DNA of 64,000 nucleotides from Phlebiopsis flavidoalba (GCA_035772785.1 JAOCPU010000005.1:434001-498000); one strand, 5' to 3'; shown: positions 12,090 to 25,698, numbered from the stretch's first letter. Numbers and translations are program-made. Notes: generated by a model not told the origin, from the letters alone.

Positions 12090-13150
12090 TACCTCACGCT
12101 ATGGAAACTCGCATCAGGTCTCCCGTTCCCTACTTCTAGATGTTTCGGTCGTCCTTGCCTACGATATTATACCCTCGCGTGCTCCCGTTGTATACTTGCC
12201 TGTAGCCTATAAATACTGTATCCCATATTCCACATTGTCTCTACTGATACGCGACTCGACGTTAGTATGACCCACAATGATCATGTCTTTACAAGCATCG
12301 CATTAGGACTATCTAAATGCACAATTCGATACAACATGAGAATGGGGACTACAAAAAAGCCCACAGATGGGGATCAAGCTGTCCGTAATATAGCAGAACT
12401 AGTGAGATGTACGTGGGCTTAATATAGAACAAGACACAGATAGCAAGCACAGCTTTAAGAGGATCGACTATATAAACCGTACCTACGACCAAAAGTTTAA
12501 GCTCCCAAATCGTGAGAACCGACCCCTGTAGAGAACCCCCCATGCTCCCATGGGTGGATGATCTGGATCGACGCTGCTCCAGAAATTGTTCGCAACCGCG
12601 CACCAGCACCCGTTAAGGTACCGAATCATGCGGGAGCCCTCCTCGATCTCACTGCCGCCCGTATCAGCGCGCCCGGTAAGACGCCACGCCGTGAAGCTAT
12701 GCCGCGCTAGTTAGGCTTAGGCCGCGCTGTAAGGGTTGCTTGGGTGAGTGATCGAGTGTGCCCTTCCCACTGGTGACTTTTCCGCATCGCGCGAAGGTGA
12801 TATAGATGTGGGGACCGAGATCGAGTGACCGAGTGCGTCTAACGGGGGTTCTAGCGATTCGTCGCTGCGAATCACTGAGAAGAGAATGGCCGCAGGGGCG
12901 CCCGACGTTCGCGTATGCCCACCGCGCGCTGCTCTCTGGCGTATGCGCCTCCACCCCACCGCTGGATTTCGTCGCTGAAATCTTTCTGAAAAACTCTCGA
13001 GCGCTGTTTGTGGAAGCCCGCTCTCGGGCGGGCAAGAGCTGACCATGGAGCCTCTGAGGGCAAGCTATCAATCACGCGGGGGGACCCGCGGCTGCCGTGC
13101 TAGTGAGGGAGGGGGAGGCAGCCAGGCCGGCCTATCAGCATCGGGTCGGG
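12090..13150. other. Intergenic stretch without a supported gene
   Basis: This gap separates the 3' ends of the Medusa-type gene (+) and the DOCK gene (-), so it should hold two terminators. The part at 12200-12520 is A/T-rich. The part at 12700-13050 has overlapping open frames on both strands but no recognisable motif or consistent codon pattern. Confidence -1.
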
Positions 13151-13155
13151 GTGAG

Positions 13156-16100
13156 CTATGCAAGGGGGCGGTTTCGAGCGGACATACATGGTCCAATCAG
13201 GAATGGGCGGTCCCGCAAGCTTCCTCTCGATTTTGGTTTCTTCCCTTTATCGTGAACCCTCGTCATGTAACGCGTCCGGGTAGATGAAAGATCGTGGCGC
13301 AGCGTGCGGACGGCCGACGCGACTTTGTCCTGTGTCGATAGGCGCATCAACCATGGAGTTCAGACTCATGGCTAGAGGAGTCGTCGGTACGATCTGGCCG
13401 GTCTTGGCAAGGGCGGAATATCGGATGTTCAAGTCGTCAGGAGGGAGGCCTCGATCTCCCGCGTTCGCGCCTGCACATCCTGCAAGGCTACACCTGGACT
13501 GGCGAGATCTCTACGAGCTCGATACCCACAACCTCGGATCGCCGCAAAACCGTGGGGAAAGCCTCCCTCCGTGTGTGAGGTACGTCTTTTCGAGCCAGAC
13601 TTCCTGAACGCCATCGGAGCTGACCTTCGGTACGGTATTTCTTCTCGGGTGTAGCTGAAGAGATTAATGGCACTGCTAGGCTCCTCATGTTAGCATGCAC
13701 GTTGCTTGCATCGAACGGAATACTCACTGTGCTCGTAGTAAGTGCGGATCTGATTGGGGGACGTCGGGATTCGTAAAGATAGGAAGGTCACGGTTGGGCT
13801 CAGGCTGGACGGGTGGTACATTGGATATATTGGTCTTCACCAAAGCGAATATCCACGGAAGGATCGCCGATCGTCTTGAGCAAGCGGGCACCGAGATGCT
13901 TGTTGAGCATGCGCTCGCAAAACGGGCCCCGTACTTCTCCCATATCATAGCCGCGGTACTATATTGCAGAACGTATTGAACGTCTGATTGGACAGCAGTG
14001 ATATGATATGATGCTTACCACGAAATGTTTGTTGCGAATAGCTGAGCGGGGAAGCTACCAGGAAGAACGCCACTCTGAAGTAGTCGGAGTAGTAAGCGCT
14101 GGTCATTGACGATATGCTCGAGTAGTGCGGCCTGATGTCGCAAGATCTCCGCAAGGCGTGCACTGGGACCCACCCATCAATATATGGACACAATCGGGAT
14201 AGGGTTATCAGAACTCACTAATTGAACGTCCACCTCAGCATGCTGGAAGCTGAGTTCTTTACAGATCTCGAGGGCACTTTCCCAGGCTTTGCCCTTGCCT
14301 GAGCCAAGAGCGTGAGAATCGGCCGCCAAGAAGCAGGCGCGGACCTTACCAAGGTAGTCGAGAATGAGGAGACACAGGGTTTCTTTGCGCTGGAATTGCG
14401 ATTGTTGGGGAAGCCCCAGGTCTTCCATTGGTGGCGCAAAACGTATTAAGATCCCATTCATGGAGGTCCGCATGAAGTTTGAGGGTGAGAGCTGCTTCAA
14501 CGTAGTTTTGCGCCTGCAGATGCATCTAGATAATAGTGTGAGATAGAGCCGACGCGTGTCGAGAACTCAGGACCTACGTTGACAAGTTGATGAACATATT
14601 TGATATAGATCTCGTCTTTGCCTATGCGGCGAATGAAGTTCATCAAACGAAGCTGTCAGCCCCCGCAAGTCAGATGAAGGCCAACGTTAAAGGTAAAACA
14701 CGCACTGTGGCGATCACACGATCGTCTGCAAACTCTTCGCCTTCGGGCAGCGCACGCACGCTGAGAAGCAGATCCAAGAAGAGGTCCACCGAGTCTAGGA
14801 AGGCCGTGACGCGGGTTCGCAGATCGCCATCAATATCCGACGAATCGAACAAGTGCCGGAGGTGCCCAATGAAGAAGGCTCGCGAGATGTCGTCACGCTT
14901 ACTGTGTCGGACATAAACAAGGTATCGAGCTTGCTGACGAGCTCGTTCTCGATCTCGTCAAAGTGGCCGGAGACATGGTACTCTGTCACGATCATGCAAT
15001 AAAGCATGTGCACCGCGTTCGTTCGTAGCTGGTCGTGATTGCTCAAGCACAAATTGACGACCTGGCCGACGAGCGAATGAAGCGCGACCTGGTAATTCTG
15101 TGCGTGATGCGTCGGTTTTGCCAAGAAAATTGTGTTGAGACAGGACTTACCTGTACACGAGTTACCGAGCCCGCCTCCGACTCTTCTGACGGCCAATCCA
15201 GGGCTGTCCATAATCGCAAAAGAATCGCCGCGCCTTCTCCCCTAATATCGCTGGCCAGCCTCCATACCGCTCTCCGTTTCTGAATAATTCCATTAGCATT
15301 GACAATGAGTGGAGGTAAACTTATGACGGACCTGAGGACTGAAGTCTTCGATCACTAATTGGTCCGAAGACAAAAGCCGAAGAAGCACAGTGAACGCTTC
15401 TTTCCAGAGAACAGTGTCGAATTCCGGACTGGTTTGATTTGACGGGATATATCCAGCCTCGAGGATCGTCCCTACTGGATCGAAAATCTTGATCAACACT
15501 TTGTGAGCGAGAATGTTGACGTTCAACCAGTTGCTCGGCCACGCGTCGTTGCTAAGGATCGAGGACGCCACTTTGAACAGCTTCAGCAGGAGGTTCGTCA
15601 GCTTGTCGCGCCCTTCGAAGTCTATAACACCTTCGAAGAAGCTTTGTAGTAGCGTCTTGGGTGAAGAGAGGATCAGCACCAAGAGAACGACAGCCGTCTC
15701 GCCCAAACCCGCGTTGTATACCCCCCTTTCCCTGTTAGGGGTCGCTGGCGCGCTCTTAGGGAGTGGAGAAATCAGGGAGAAAGGGTAGGACTCGGGGAAC
15801 GTGGTCGGCGTGATTGAAGGAGCTGTGGCGGGTGATTGTGTCCGTTCCATGGCACGTTCATTTGCAGGATGTTGAAACTCCAGATACGACTCAAGCAACC
15901 TAAAGCGTATTGTTGAGTGACGTTAGCGGTGGATCGGATGAGAACAGTTCATACCGGGGAAGGAGAGAGAGGAGGTATTCAACGTTGTCGTGTTCTTGAA
16001 CCAGAAGTTTGCGGTCAGCCAGAATATCTGGATCGACCAAGCTCCGTTGAAGCTTGTCTAACATCACGGCAACAACGGTGACAGACAGCCGGATGCTCTC

Positions 16101-19100
16101 CAGCCAGGTAATCCTAGCCGCGTCCTTCATCGACTCGGAGTCGGTCGCCTGCGTCCACAGATACTCGTCAAAGCGTCCCAGGTGTGGCTTGATCCAACCG
16201 AGGACAGCGTCGACGAGCAGTGCACGCGACTGAGGAATATCGAACAAGAACCCACGGACTATCTGCAGGTACATGATCAGCTTCCATACGACAATCTTTC
16301 CCTTGGTGGCGGCGATCGCGTTGGCGAACGTGATGACAATCTGCACGAGTTCAACCGCCGAAAACACTTTGTAGAGCTCGGGAAGAATGGATGTGAAGTG
16401 CTGCAGAGCTATCGTCTGCGTGTGCCAATGATCGACGCTGGGCTGAGCGTGGACATCATCGCCGTGACTACCCCAAGATGGGTACGCAGTTCCTGCTTGA
16501 AGTTGCTCTCGAGGTGGCTGACAGTCGCGCGCCGCTGCCCATACCCAGCTCCTTTACCTTCTGGAGTTCGCGTGACCGTGCGATGAACTTGAAGATATAG
16601 TGCCAGACCTTGAGGGCGGCGCGTAGTGAAGATGCGGTCTCGCTGGCGGTGGCGTTCTGGAGAAGGAGGTTCATGGAGTGGATCATGTGGGACGATGCGT
16701 CGCTGCAGTTGAAGTGTTTCTCGATATACACGTCGAGTACCGGCTGGAAGTTTGTGAAGCGCCGGTCCTGTACGATGGCAAGCACGGTGACGATGGCGTT
16801 GAAAGACAAGGTTGTCCATCTCTCTCCCCTTGTTGATCGGTGATGTCAAGATAGCGAAAAGGGCATCGAAGATGTCGCGCAGGAATTTCACAATCTCAAC
16901 TTCACCCCACGAACGTAAATTTCGTGAGAATCGTTGATAGGAAGTCCTTGTCAGCTATTCCTTGCCAGTTGAGCAGACTCAACAGGACTGAATTCTGTGT
17001 GAACTTCGTGGAGCATAGCGAGGAACGGATGATGAGGGTGTCACGGAGGAGCGGGGCGATGCGCTGCATTTCCGCAGGCATGTTAATCTGATCGGGTCGA
17101 AGATTCGCTGTGAGCCAAGGAGGTGCGTCGAGGTATTGCTTTGGGCTGAGTTGAGTGAAGCGGTCGGCCTGGTAGAGCGCTAGTACGTGTTCGCCGTCCT
17201 CCAGGAAACGCGCGACCGTCGGGGAAGAGTGGCATGAACGCGAACGCGAATGGTCGCTCCCACAACGTCGTTCGAGCCTCGACTCGACGATCTGTCTCGC
17301 ACGTTGCGTTGCTTGAACGTGAAGAAGAGGTGCCACTGCTGCGCGCCTGCTGGTGGAAGTTTGACTTTCACGAGCTCGCCGAACGTGGGCTGGCTTGTGC
17401 GGTAGAAGACCATCGAGGTCCACTGAGTCATCTCGGGTTCTCCGCTACACCTCGAGATAACGTTCTCGATGACCCGTCCGTCCTGGTCCTTCACTTCGAT
17501 GCTGACCTGCACGTTCCCAGACACGGCGCCGACAGCTCCTACACGCGGAAAGGGGAAACTTCTCCGTGCACTTGACTGGGTAGACGGGAAGTCGCCGCTC
17601 CATAGTTTTGATGTAGAGCTCATTACGGACGTCTCCAGGGAACACGACATCCGGAAAGCCGAGACGTAAGGTAAGGGGGGTATCGTGGAGAAGAGAGGAG
17701 TTTCTCTCGTACTATGGTATCGGCGTCGCCATAAAAGACCTTGATAGATACAGCCCAGCATTTCTGCTCTGCGCCAGGGTCAGGGGACGTATTCATATTA
17801 TGAGTAGAGCGTCATACCTAGGAGACTTTTCGTACTCTCGGGTATTATTATTCAGTATATCTTGGTGTAGCATGGAAAAAGTAGCTTCGTTCGTAGTACG
17901 TAGATCGGCATTGTATGTTCCTTCGTAGAAGAAATCTCGATACCCTCGGTAGCCATCTTCTTCAGCTGCGTCAACTCCAGCATCGCGCATCCAAATGGCC
18001 TACGGAACTGTGGGGGCTGTTCAGAGTTGCCATTGGTGGCGTCCGTGTGATACCCAGAGTTTGGGCGATAGTTGGAGATCTCCGACGTGCGTTTCCCACC
18101 TTCTGAGATGGAGCCCATGTTACTGCTCATCTTCATAGCGCCGTTGCGAATAATCGAGCAGATCAGCCAGATAGGGCTCGTTGCGTCAGAAGAAATCAGG
18201 TCTGTGAAGAGAGTGTGTGGACGGGAGGCAGGGTCGCGAGCGAGGGCACCGTTGTGATTGAGAACTGCACAGTATTCCTCCGAGACGAAGCGGGATTCGG
18301 CCTGGTTGTACAGAGAAAAGAAGAGCTCTGCCGTCTCTCCAGGCGCACAGAGGGACGCAACGAACGCACGCAGATCCAGAAAGACGTGGTAGAACTTGGC
18401 ACGTGCCGGTTGGGTGGCTCGACTATTCGCCAGCGAGCCTAGAGTACGACTCTGTGTACGCGAACGAGCAATGTCGGGGAATGTAGATGGCGCGGGGGTA
18501 GGATGAGGGCCGGTAGTGGGAACGTAGTCGATCGAAGCTCCTAGGCGAGGGATCTCAGACGCGTTGGAGGGTGATACGTCCATGTACGCCAGAGAAACTT
18601 GCATGGCGTACATTCGTACCGCGCTGATCCAGCTACGAGTGTCCAGCTCTGGGGGTCCTCGACGTTCGACAGTCACAAGTCCTCCCCAAGTCGGATGCCG
18701 AACGATGATGTCGAGGCCCTGAATGATGTTTCCGTGGACAAGGCGAGCGACACATTGTCGTCGAAGGTTGACAGTTTCCTCTGTGCTCAAAGTTTTGGCC
18801 AGAAGTTGCCGGCGCCCAAGGTGCAGAGCCTCGATCTGCTCGCGAATGATCTGAAAGAGCTTATAATCGCGTCGTGCGAGGTATTGGAACATAAGCAAGT
18901 GCCACTCGCGCAGAGCAGAAACGCAATCTCGTCGACAATGGGTTGGTCTAATCCAGAAGCAGTCTCCCCGCCTGGGGGGAAGAGACGGCCGTGGTGGGAG
19001 GGGCTTGTCAGCGGACTTCTGTACTTGGCTTTCAGTAGGGGTAGGTGAGGATGAGCGTATGCTTGCTGGGTACACAGGTAGACGGGCGCGAGTGGAGTTC

Positions 19101-19817
19101 GCCTGGTCGGCGGGGGATTGAGTTTGAACGATCTGCGTCCCGGGGCAACGCTCTGAGCGTCCGTCCCCATCGTCCTCTTCTTCGCGGAGGGCGTCCGCAG
19201 CGGTCTTGTTCCATTGAACATAGAGCTCCTTGACGGTCGAGGTGCCCGTTTGTGACGCTACTGAACATTGCAGCAATGTCCGCGAGACGTCCTTCTGCGT
19301 CGCTGAGCTCATCTCGCACGAATATGTGGGACTCTGGGAAGATCCCAATGAATACTTGTTGAGCCTCGTCTACTTTGACTTGAGCTTGTGCGGTGGAGCC
19401 AGAAGGATCGGAGGATGAGGTCCATATAACAGGTGGTCTTCTTGAGGTACACACGACGTATCTTGTGGGAGCGATGAAATAAGAGAACGTGAAATGAAGA
19501 AGCACGATACGTGCAGGGCTAGAAACGCACCCTCGATACCAGACGCCCTCCACCTCCTTGTCCCTGGGCGTATACCTCTCAAACGCGTACACTTCGTCGC
19601 CAACTTCAAGCGAGACAACATCCCGGTGGACGAGGAACTCATCTCCAGAGGCGTCGGTTAAACCAGACTTCGTCGTGTGGACGGACGAATGGCGAGATAC
19701 ACGGGTGTCGCGTCGCGATGGGGATAGTGGATGAACGGCGTAACCGTATATGAACTTTGGCAGCGGTTCCCATACTCCTCGACGCTGACCCAACGCTTGT
19801 CCAGCGGTGGAGGCCAT
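13156..19817 (-). CDS. DOCK-family guanine nucleotide exchange factor (SH3, DHR-1, DHR-2)
   Basis: DOCK proteins activate Rac/Cdc42/Rho5-type GTPases through the DHR-2 domain. Yeast Dck1, with Lmo1, acts on Rho5. The gene reads right to left from ATG 19817 (WEPLPKFIYGYAVHPL), followed by the SH3 core (VVSLEVGDEVYAFERYTP, 19560-19625). DHR-1 lies near 17330-17640: NELYIK, VSIEVKDQDGRVIENVIS, MVFYRTSQPTFGELVKVKLP and HLFFTFKQRN. A long helical middle spans 14800-17000, for example LSNHDQLRTNAVHMLYCMIV near 15000-15060. DHR-2 holds WESALEICKELSFQHAEV (14230-14285), YYSDYFRVAFF (14055-14095), WEKYGARF (13910-13945) and VEISPVQVALQDVQARTREI (13450-13515). The end near 13250 reads LAMSLNSMVDAPIDTG. 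Several introns and a few one-base frame breaks occur; the middle and N-terminal third keep open frames up to 498 codons. The exact stop (13247 or 13156) is uncertain. Confidence -1.
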
Positions 19818-19989
19818 GCTCGGGCGACGTCGAGCACGACGTTAAAGGCGAAAGTTCCAGACTCGGTGCGAAATGCTAAGTTATGGGCGCTTTCAATATG
19901 ATCGCACTCTGATGGGCGTTTCACGCCTCCGCGTTCTCGTTCCTAAAAGTTATGCCCTCTGGTGAGACGAGAGAGCCTCTGTTGAAACA

Positions 19990-20930
19990 CTCACTTGCTA
20001 GCAATGAGCAGAAAAGATTGAGAAAGTAGTGGGAGAAGTCGGGTGATGAAGCCCGTGGTAGGTCCGTTGCTGAGATGGCTAACCTGTTGCGAATCAGATG
20101 CTGTACGTGGTCTTTGTTGTTCAGTCATCTCCTCAGATCTCGAACACGACACTGTGTTTGCTCTTTACCGCCATTTTGATGTCTCTGAGCTTAACGTTTG
20201 AAGCTGTAGGTCTGATCAGGATAGATCTTCGAGTCCCCTTCAGTTTGATGTTCGGAGGGCCAGAGGTGGCACCGCATGCAGGACTGGCTGCCACGAGTTA
20301 AGAGGCTGTAGTGCCAACTTCAGGTATGCGTGTCAAGTACGCCACCTTATGGTGACTCTGAACTAGACTCAGGGTTTTGGAGTCGGGCGATGATCTTAAT
20401 GTTGGGCAATGATACCGACGGGGTACTTTGATTGACTGGATCATTCACTGAAAACGCGGGCTTTATAGTGCGGTGCTGTTGAAAGGTGCCTCAAACTCTG
20501 TGATAATGCCGCCCGTGTGTTTATGTGTGTCCTAATATATTCATCTCTTATTCAGCTATAGAGCGATATGGAATGGCGTGCCGAAGCGTTCTCGTTATAA
20601 CTTTATGCATGGAAACGCGGAACTTGGTAAGGGACGAATATTTTTGGTCTGAAATCGTCATTTTACAGGGTAAGCGTTGATCGTATGGCCTGTTTCTCGG
20701 ACTGTACGAGAACGAACTGAACTAGGCTGGACTTTAAGCTTACTGGCCCATGAAACTGCCCCATTTAACCTGAGTAATGACGGTGATCACAATTCGGCTC
20801 ATCTGAGTAGAACAATTAGGGCCATACATGAGGTCAGTTGTGTTAAAAATAAACCATACTACTCCCGCATTACATATGAGGATCGGTCCAGGGGTCGAGG
20901 TACAGGAGTTTAAGTAGGTCATCAGTCGCT
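19990..20930. other. Intergenic stretch without a supported gene
   Basis: This gap lies upstream of both the DOCK gene (-) and the transporter (+), so it should contain divergent promoters. The part at 20330-20670 is A/T-rich with no long open frame. From 20933 to 21349 both strands are open by chance or by overlap; neither frame shows a recognisable motif. Confidence -1.
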
Positions 20931-21554
20931 CTTTATTTGTCCTTGTTAGGAACGGAAAGGGTACCATTGCCTAATACGGCGGCCGCCAGTCTCCTCTGGT
21001 CTTGGCCCCGACTTTGTCCGTCGCAATCCAGTTCCATGTCTCCGGGTTGGCCAGCCCTTGACCTCAGAAAAATTGCACGCACCCAGCGTGTTGTAACCTT
21101 TGCGCCATACCGCATGCCCAGGCGCCATTTGTCACGACGGGCGGGTTTGTCCAACGCCACCACGGCCTTCCGCCAAGTTGATGCTAGAACTCGCCAAGAG
21201 TCGGGTATCAACGCAACCTCCAACGCTCTAACCGTCCTTGTGTGATAGACGTAAATTCGTCTCTTTCCGTTGCTGTCTCTGCTCTGCTTGTCCTGAACCT
21301 CAAACCATGGCACCCGCGCCAAGGGCGCGACAAGCCACCCGCGATCCACTCATATCTGCTGCGGTTCTCGCCTGCCTGTGTACGCAGATCGGGGTTGTCC
21401 AATTGGGGGGCCGCAAACGTCGTGCCCCGATGTCGACCTTCTCGCCTTGGTCGAAATTCGAAGGCACTGCCGGCGTTTACTCGAATCGCGGCTTCCGTTC
21501 TCAGCCAGATGTCTTAAAGCCCCTCGGGTATGGTCGACTAGCCGTCGTCTGTGA

Positions 21555-21600
21555 CCCTTTCCCCCTTCTCCTTTTTCTCCTTTTCCTTCAACAACCTCAG
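21555..21600 (+). promoter_or_regulatory. Polypyrimidine tract before the SLAC1-type gene
   Basis: A C/T run from 21555 to 21588 leads into CAACAACCTCAG, about 145 bases before the start codon at 21744. Such tracts mark fungal core promoters; the trailing CAG could also be the acceptor of a leader intron. This is inference from sequence and position only. Confidence -1.
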
Positions 21601-21743
21601 CGGAGGGTTCGTGCTGGTGCGAACCGTCTTGTTGATATACCCTCCGATAGAGCTTCTTACCACCGTATGTCAAATTCTTATCTGATGCTTACCTCTCTCT
21701 TTTAACCACAACGTTCAGGTCTCTAGCTCTCCCCTCACCCCCA

Positions 21744-23652
21744 ATGCAAACTCTGACCAACAACGTTACGCGTGCCTCGCATCGTCTCTCAAGGTCAAAC
21801 TCCATGGAGCACGTCAGTAGACTCTCCCGTCGGATTCATGGATGGTCCTGGCAAGCGGTACGCGACAAAGCTACTTTTCCAAAATTTGCCACTCAACCTT
21901 TGACTATACCAGTACCCTATTGGTATGGGCACGGGCGCTGTGTATGTCACATTAGCTGGCTTGAAGCAGCATCCGGACCAGCCCCTTAACACCATCGAGA
22001 CCATATTCTACTTCCTTAATATGGCTCTCTTCCTCCTGAACACTACCACGCTGCTGCTACAATTTATACGTGCGTCACCCCCTCTCCATCGCGCTCGAAT
22101 TTGAATGCTCATGACCTTACAGTGTACCCAAAGCAAGCGAAACGCCTGGTGACCGACCCGACGAAAGGAATCTTCGTTCCGCTTATGGTGAGTCACAATT
22201 CCGAATGTGGCGTCAGAGGATCGTCCGCTCACACCACGACGATCCCAGTTCTGTCTTTCGCAACGATCATCATCGGCACCATCAACTACGGTATACCGTC
22301 AGGGCATGTCACGCCAAACCTAATCTACGTCCTGTTCTGGTACGTACGATCATTAGCGTGTCACCACCCCTATTCACCTCTCAATATCACAGGATATACG
22401 TCACCCTCGCCGTGTCAATTTGCTTCCCAATGCTGATGATCTGGTTCACATAAACCACATGACATCACGAAGTTCACACCGGCGTGGGCTTTCCTCGTGT
22501 TCCCCATGGTACGACCTATGTTCTGTTCATTCAGGACTGCTATTGACTGTATTTCAGATGCTTGTCGGTGTCGTGGCGTTCAACACCTTGAAAGTCCTTC
22601 AACCCGAAGAGCCAAGGGCTCTGGGTGTACTCCTCGTCGGCTACATCTTCCAAGGTCTCGGGTTCTTCATGACATTCTTCTACATCTGCATCTATATTCT
22701 CAGGTATGTTTCGCCACACAATCTTCCACGCATACGTCTAATATTCTTCCGTACAGAATCATGACGGTGAGGGTCGTTGCTCCAGGGACGCCCACTTTTG
22801 TCTGACGATTGCATAGACCGGCTTCATGGACGGCCACCAGGCAAACGGAGCCTTCGTCGCCTGTGGTCCCCCTGGATTTACCGCCCTTGCCCTCATCAAT
22901 CTGGCAGACTTCGGCAGAGACATGTACGTCCCTCCGCACGACGTTTAGGGACTGTTGCTAATGCGGTTTTTCAAACAGCCTGAAAGCCCGAGGCGTCGTA
23001 TCAGAGCAGGCAGGCGAGATCTGGTACGCGAGCAGCGTCATGGCAGCGCTGCTCCTGTTCGGCTTGGCGGTGTTCTTCTTTATCTTCGGAGCGCTTCCGT
23101 ATTGGTTCAAGCTTCACAAGCACCTCAACGAGATTCTTGGCTGTAAGTAGCCACCTCTTCGTTGTTGTTTATTGTCTCCACAATCTCATTCGTCCCCCTT
23201 TTCTCCTAGGCTGGGCGTTGACATTCCCTAATGGTTGGTCATTGTTTCTTTCTCGCCCTGTTTTTGCTCATCTCTTCTGCGACATAGTTGGCTGGATTCT
23301 CACTACCCGCAAGCTGGGCGACATCTTCAACGTCTCCGGATTTCACACGTGGAATCTGGTCATGACGATCCTGATGTTCATCACCTGGCTTATCCTGTTC
23401 GGCTTCACCGCTGTGGCCTTCTGGAAGGGCGAAATCTTCATCTCTCCCGCCGAGGCTGTCATCCGCGACAGCTTCAAGGTCCACCTCTCGGAGAAGCATA
23501 AAGTTGCCGACATCGAGACTGGCCACCCCGAAATTGCCGTGCCGCAGATGACCTACGCTCCCACGTACGCTCCGTACGGCAGGAATGACTACGATGCGCG
23601 GTTCGACAGTCGCGCCGGCAGCGTGGGCCAGCACGCCAACCATAAACACTAG
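21744..23652 (+). CDS. SLAC1/TDT-family transporter (sulfite/malate permease type)
   Basis: This family (Ssu1 sulfite pump, Mae1 malate permease, TehA, SLAC1) forms ten-helix anion or dicarboxylate carriers. Exon 1 (21744-21857) ends SRRIHGWSWQA at a GTACGC donor. Exon 2 (21913-22069) carries the family signature IGMGTGAVYVTLAGL and IFYFLNMALFLLNTTTLLL. Exon 3 (22123-22187) follows, then FATIIIGTINYGIPSG from 22249. Later exons read FTPAWAFLVFPM, VGVVAFNTLKVL, GFFMTFFYICIYILR, GFMDGHQANGAFVACGPPG and AALLLFGLAVFFFIFGALPY. The last helices are in exon 23288-23652 (FHTWNLVMTILMFITWLILF). The C-terminus is hydrophilic and ends HANHKH. Two indels are visible: a missing base at the exon 4 acceptor near 22248 and a shift near 22448. 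The substrate cannot be told from sequence; family identity is strong. Confidence -1.
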
Positions 23653-24002
23653 GACCCTTTCCCTCTTCTCGTCTCCTTTTTTTGCTTCTTTTCTCCTTTG
23701 CTCTGCTTACATGCATTTCTTTTCTCGCTCCTCTACCCCATCACTCATTTGACTATAGCACCACCACGGACACTTGGCTCCCACGCCGCCTATACGTACA
23801 GTACCATAGACCCCTTCACAGCCACGGACTGTCCACTTACACGGTACACTACCTCCTGACCAACTACCCCCTTACGGATTTGGTCCCCCCTCTAGTAATT
23901 TGCATTTTAGACGTGCCGGAATGGATATCTGCATCTATCTAGACACCGAGGCGGCGGGTACGAATCGCGAAAGCGTCGCATACGCGTCGCGACCACGACG
24001 GC

Positions 24003-25490
24003 TTAAGCATTTTGTAGAAACGATAATGGAAGGCTTGGCCGCGACGACAACCACAAACGTGCTGACACGTACGCTGGCGGTAAGAACACCGCCAGAGTAC
24101 CACCGACACGGCGCCGCCATACTACGCTCCATGTAATCCAATACTTCCCTGCCCGCACGGATGCTCGACGACGAGCCACAGGCGGCCGCCCAGTAACGTT
24201 GTGGGCAACGATGGCCGCTTGACGAAGGGCAATCTGTGTGTGCGCCGGCGAATAGCAAAGTAACCAACGCGAGAATAAGTGAGTGCAGAGCGTGTGCTGA
24301 ATGAATTGACCGTTCGCGAGGAAGAGCGAAGTCGTGGGGCTTCGCTTGGGCCCACGCGGGCAGTACCCGCGAACCAGCCTATCAGGCGCGGTTGGGTGGG
24401 AGAGCACGTAAGGAAGTGTGCATGTTGCGAGATGGGCTCCACAGAACGCGAAGAGTGCAGCAAGCACAGGCGCGGCCGCGAGAAGGATGTTCGGGGCTTT
24501 TGGGATAGGGTCCAGTAGCGCAAGAACCCGACGTTCCAATATTTTCCCTGTACGTAGCTGTACACGAGGGGTAGTCCCCGAGAAGCACCACGGTGGCGTG
24601 TCGGAGCTCAGGGATTCACGGCAGTAGGCTTGGTATGGCGGAATATTGGTGATAGATAAACGGGGTGAACACCGCCCCAGTCAAGATGGAAGCCTTGTGA
24701 ACATCTGGCCGGGCGATACCTACGTGAAGAAGGGCGCATCAGATCAGAACAAGCGCAAGGTAGGGAGGGAGATCACATGGGTCTTGGCCAAGAACGGACC
24801 AATCAACAGGCCCCATACTATGTAGCCCTGAGAGCAGAAATCCTATTCGCGAGTGCGGAATGTAGAGGCGACAGTGAAGAACAGGGTAGCGTGAAGCCAC
24901 TCCGCTCTTGAGCAGCACAGCATACCTAGCAAGTCATATAAGATGGGCACAGGTTGTGTATATTGCAAGACTGACCTCTGTAGGAGCAATATGTGAAGAA
25001 GGGTTCTGTGCAGATGGAAAAACGCAACGTGGCCGGACTGCTCGGAAGCAACGACAGTAACGCCGCCAAGTACGCAACGTCGGGCGAGCCAAAGTGGTGC
25101 AGCGTGAGGTCGTATAGCGTCGTGGCTGTCCCACACAGGAGAGAAGCCACTCCTCCGCCGGCGAGCAGATGGACCACGGTCGTCCGCTCACTACCAAACT
25201 CAGACGCCTTAGCACCTCCCCGCACGTCCGTATGACGAAAGGTGCGCCTGGAAAGAAGGCCCATTCGTACTCATACGCATAGCCTCCCTCCGCAATATGC
25301 AGAAAGTGGAATACGTCCCATCGTAGCAAGGGAAATACGGCCTTCGCTAGTGCGCCAGGTCGGTCGGCGATACTAGCAAGCGTGGCGACGAGTCGAAAAG
25401 TGGGAGCTGCGAGGGCTGAGATAGGTTGAGAACAAGGGTCAGAGATAGACTTGCAACAGACAAGACGCGTAGGTTCTGTAGATGCTTCTG
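24003..25490 (-). CDS. GPI18: GPI mannosyltransferase 2 (GPI18/PIG-V)
   Basis: GPI18/PIG-V is the ER-membrane dolichol-phosphate-mannose-dependent enzyme that adds the second mannose to the GPI anchor. Right to left, the N-terminal helix is visible near 25410-25475 (LRVLSVASLSLTLVLNLSQ). It is followed by the family's strongest motif at 25250-25330: LLRWDVFHFLHIAEGGYAYE, then YEWAFFPGAPFVIR. Next come LYDLTLHHFGSPDVAYLAAL (25070-25130) and TEPFFTYCSYRGQ (24970-25010). Others are YIVWGLLIGPFLAKTHVI near 24775-24830, PNILLAAAPVLAALFAFCGAH near 24440-24500, and the C-terminal AHTQIALRQAA, KYWITWSVVW and AVFLPPA. Frame changes occur about every 150-250 bases; some are introns, for example a donor near 24960, and others indels. 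The acidic Trp-Asp pair in the first luminal loop is kept. The start codon is not certain. Confidence -1.
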
Positions 25491-25698
25491 CCGCGAGGCT
25501 CTTGCACGGCTGTCTGCTGGTCTTGTGACATGCGGGTACTGAAGTAACTACAGTTCCTGCCTAACTGGATCATTACTCACTCTAGGCGCGCGAGTCGCGG
25601 TCTCGTCTACATTTCGAATCCAAGCCAAAGGAAGCAATGCGAGATACAGCTAATATATTCCCAAATGTAATGGCAACTATATACTGCTGAGTACATTA

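Noticed and set aside
20933..21349. Minus-strand open frame of 138 codons upstream of the transporter
   Set aside because: The plus strand is equally open, no motif is visible, and it lies where a divergent promoter is expected.
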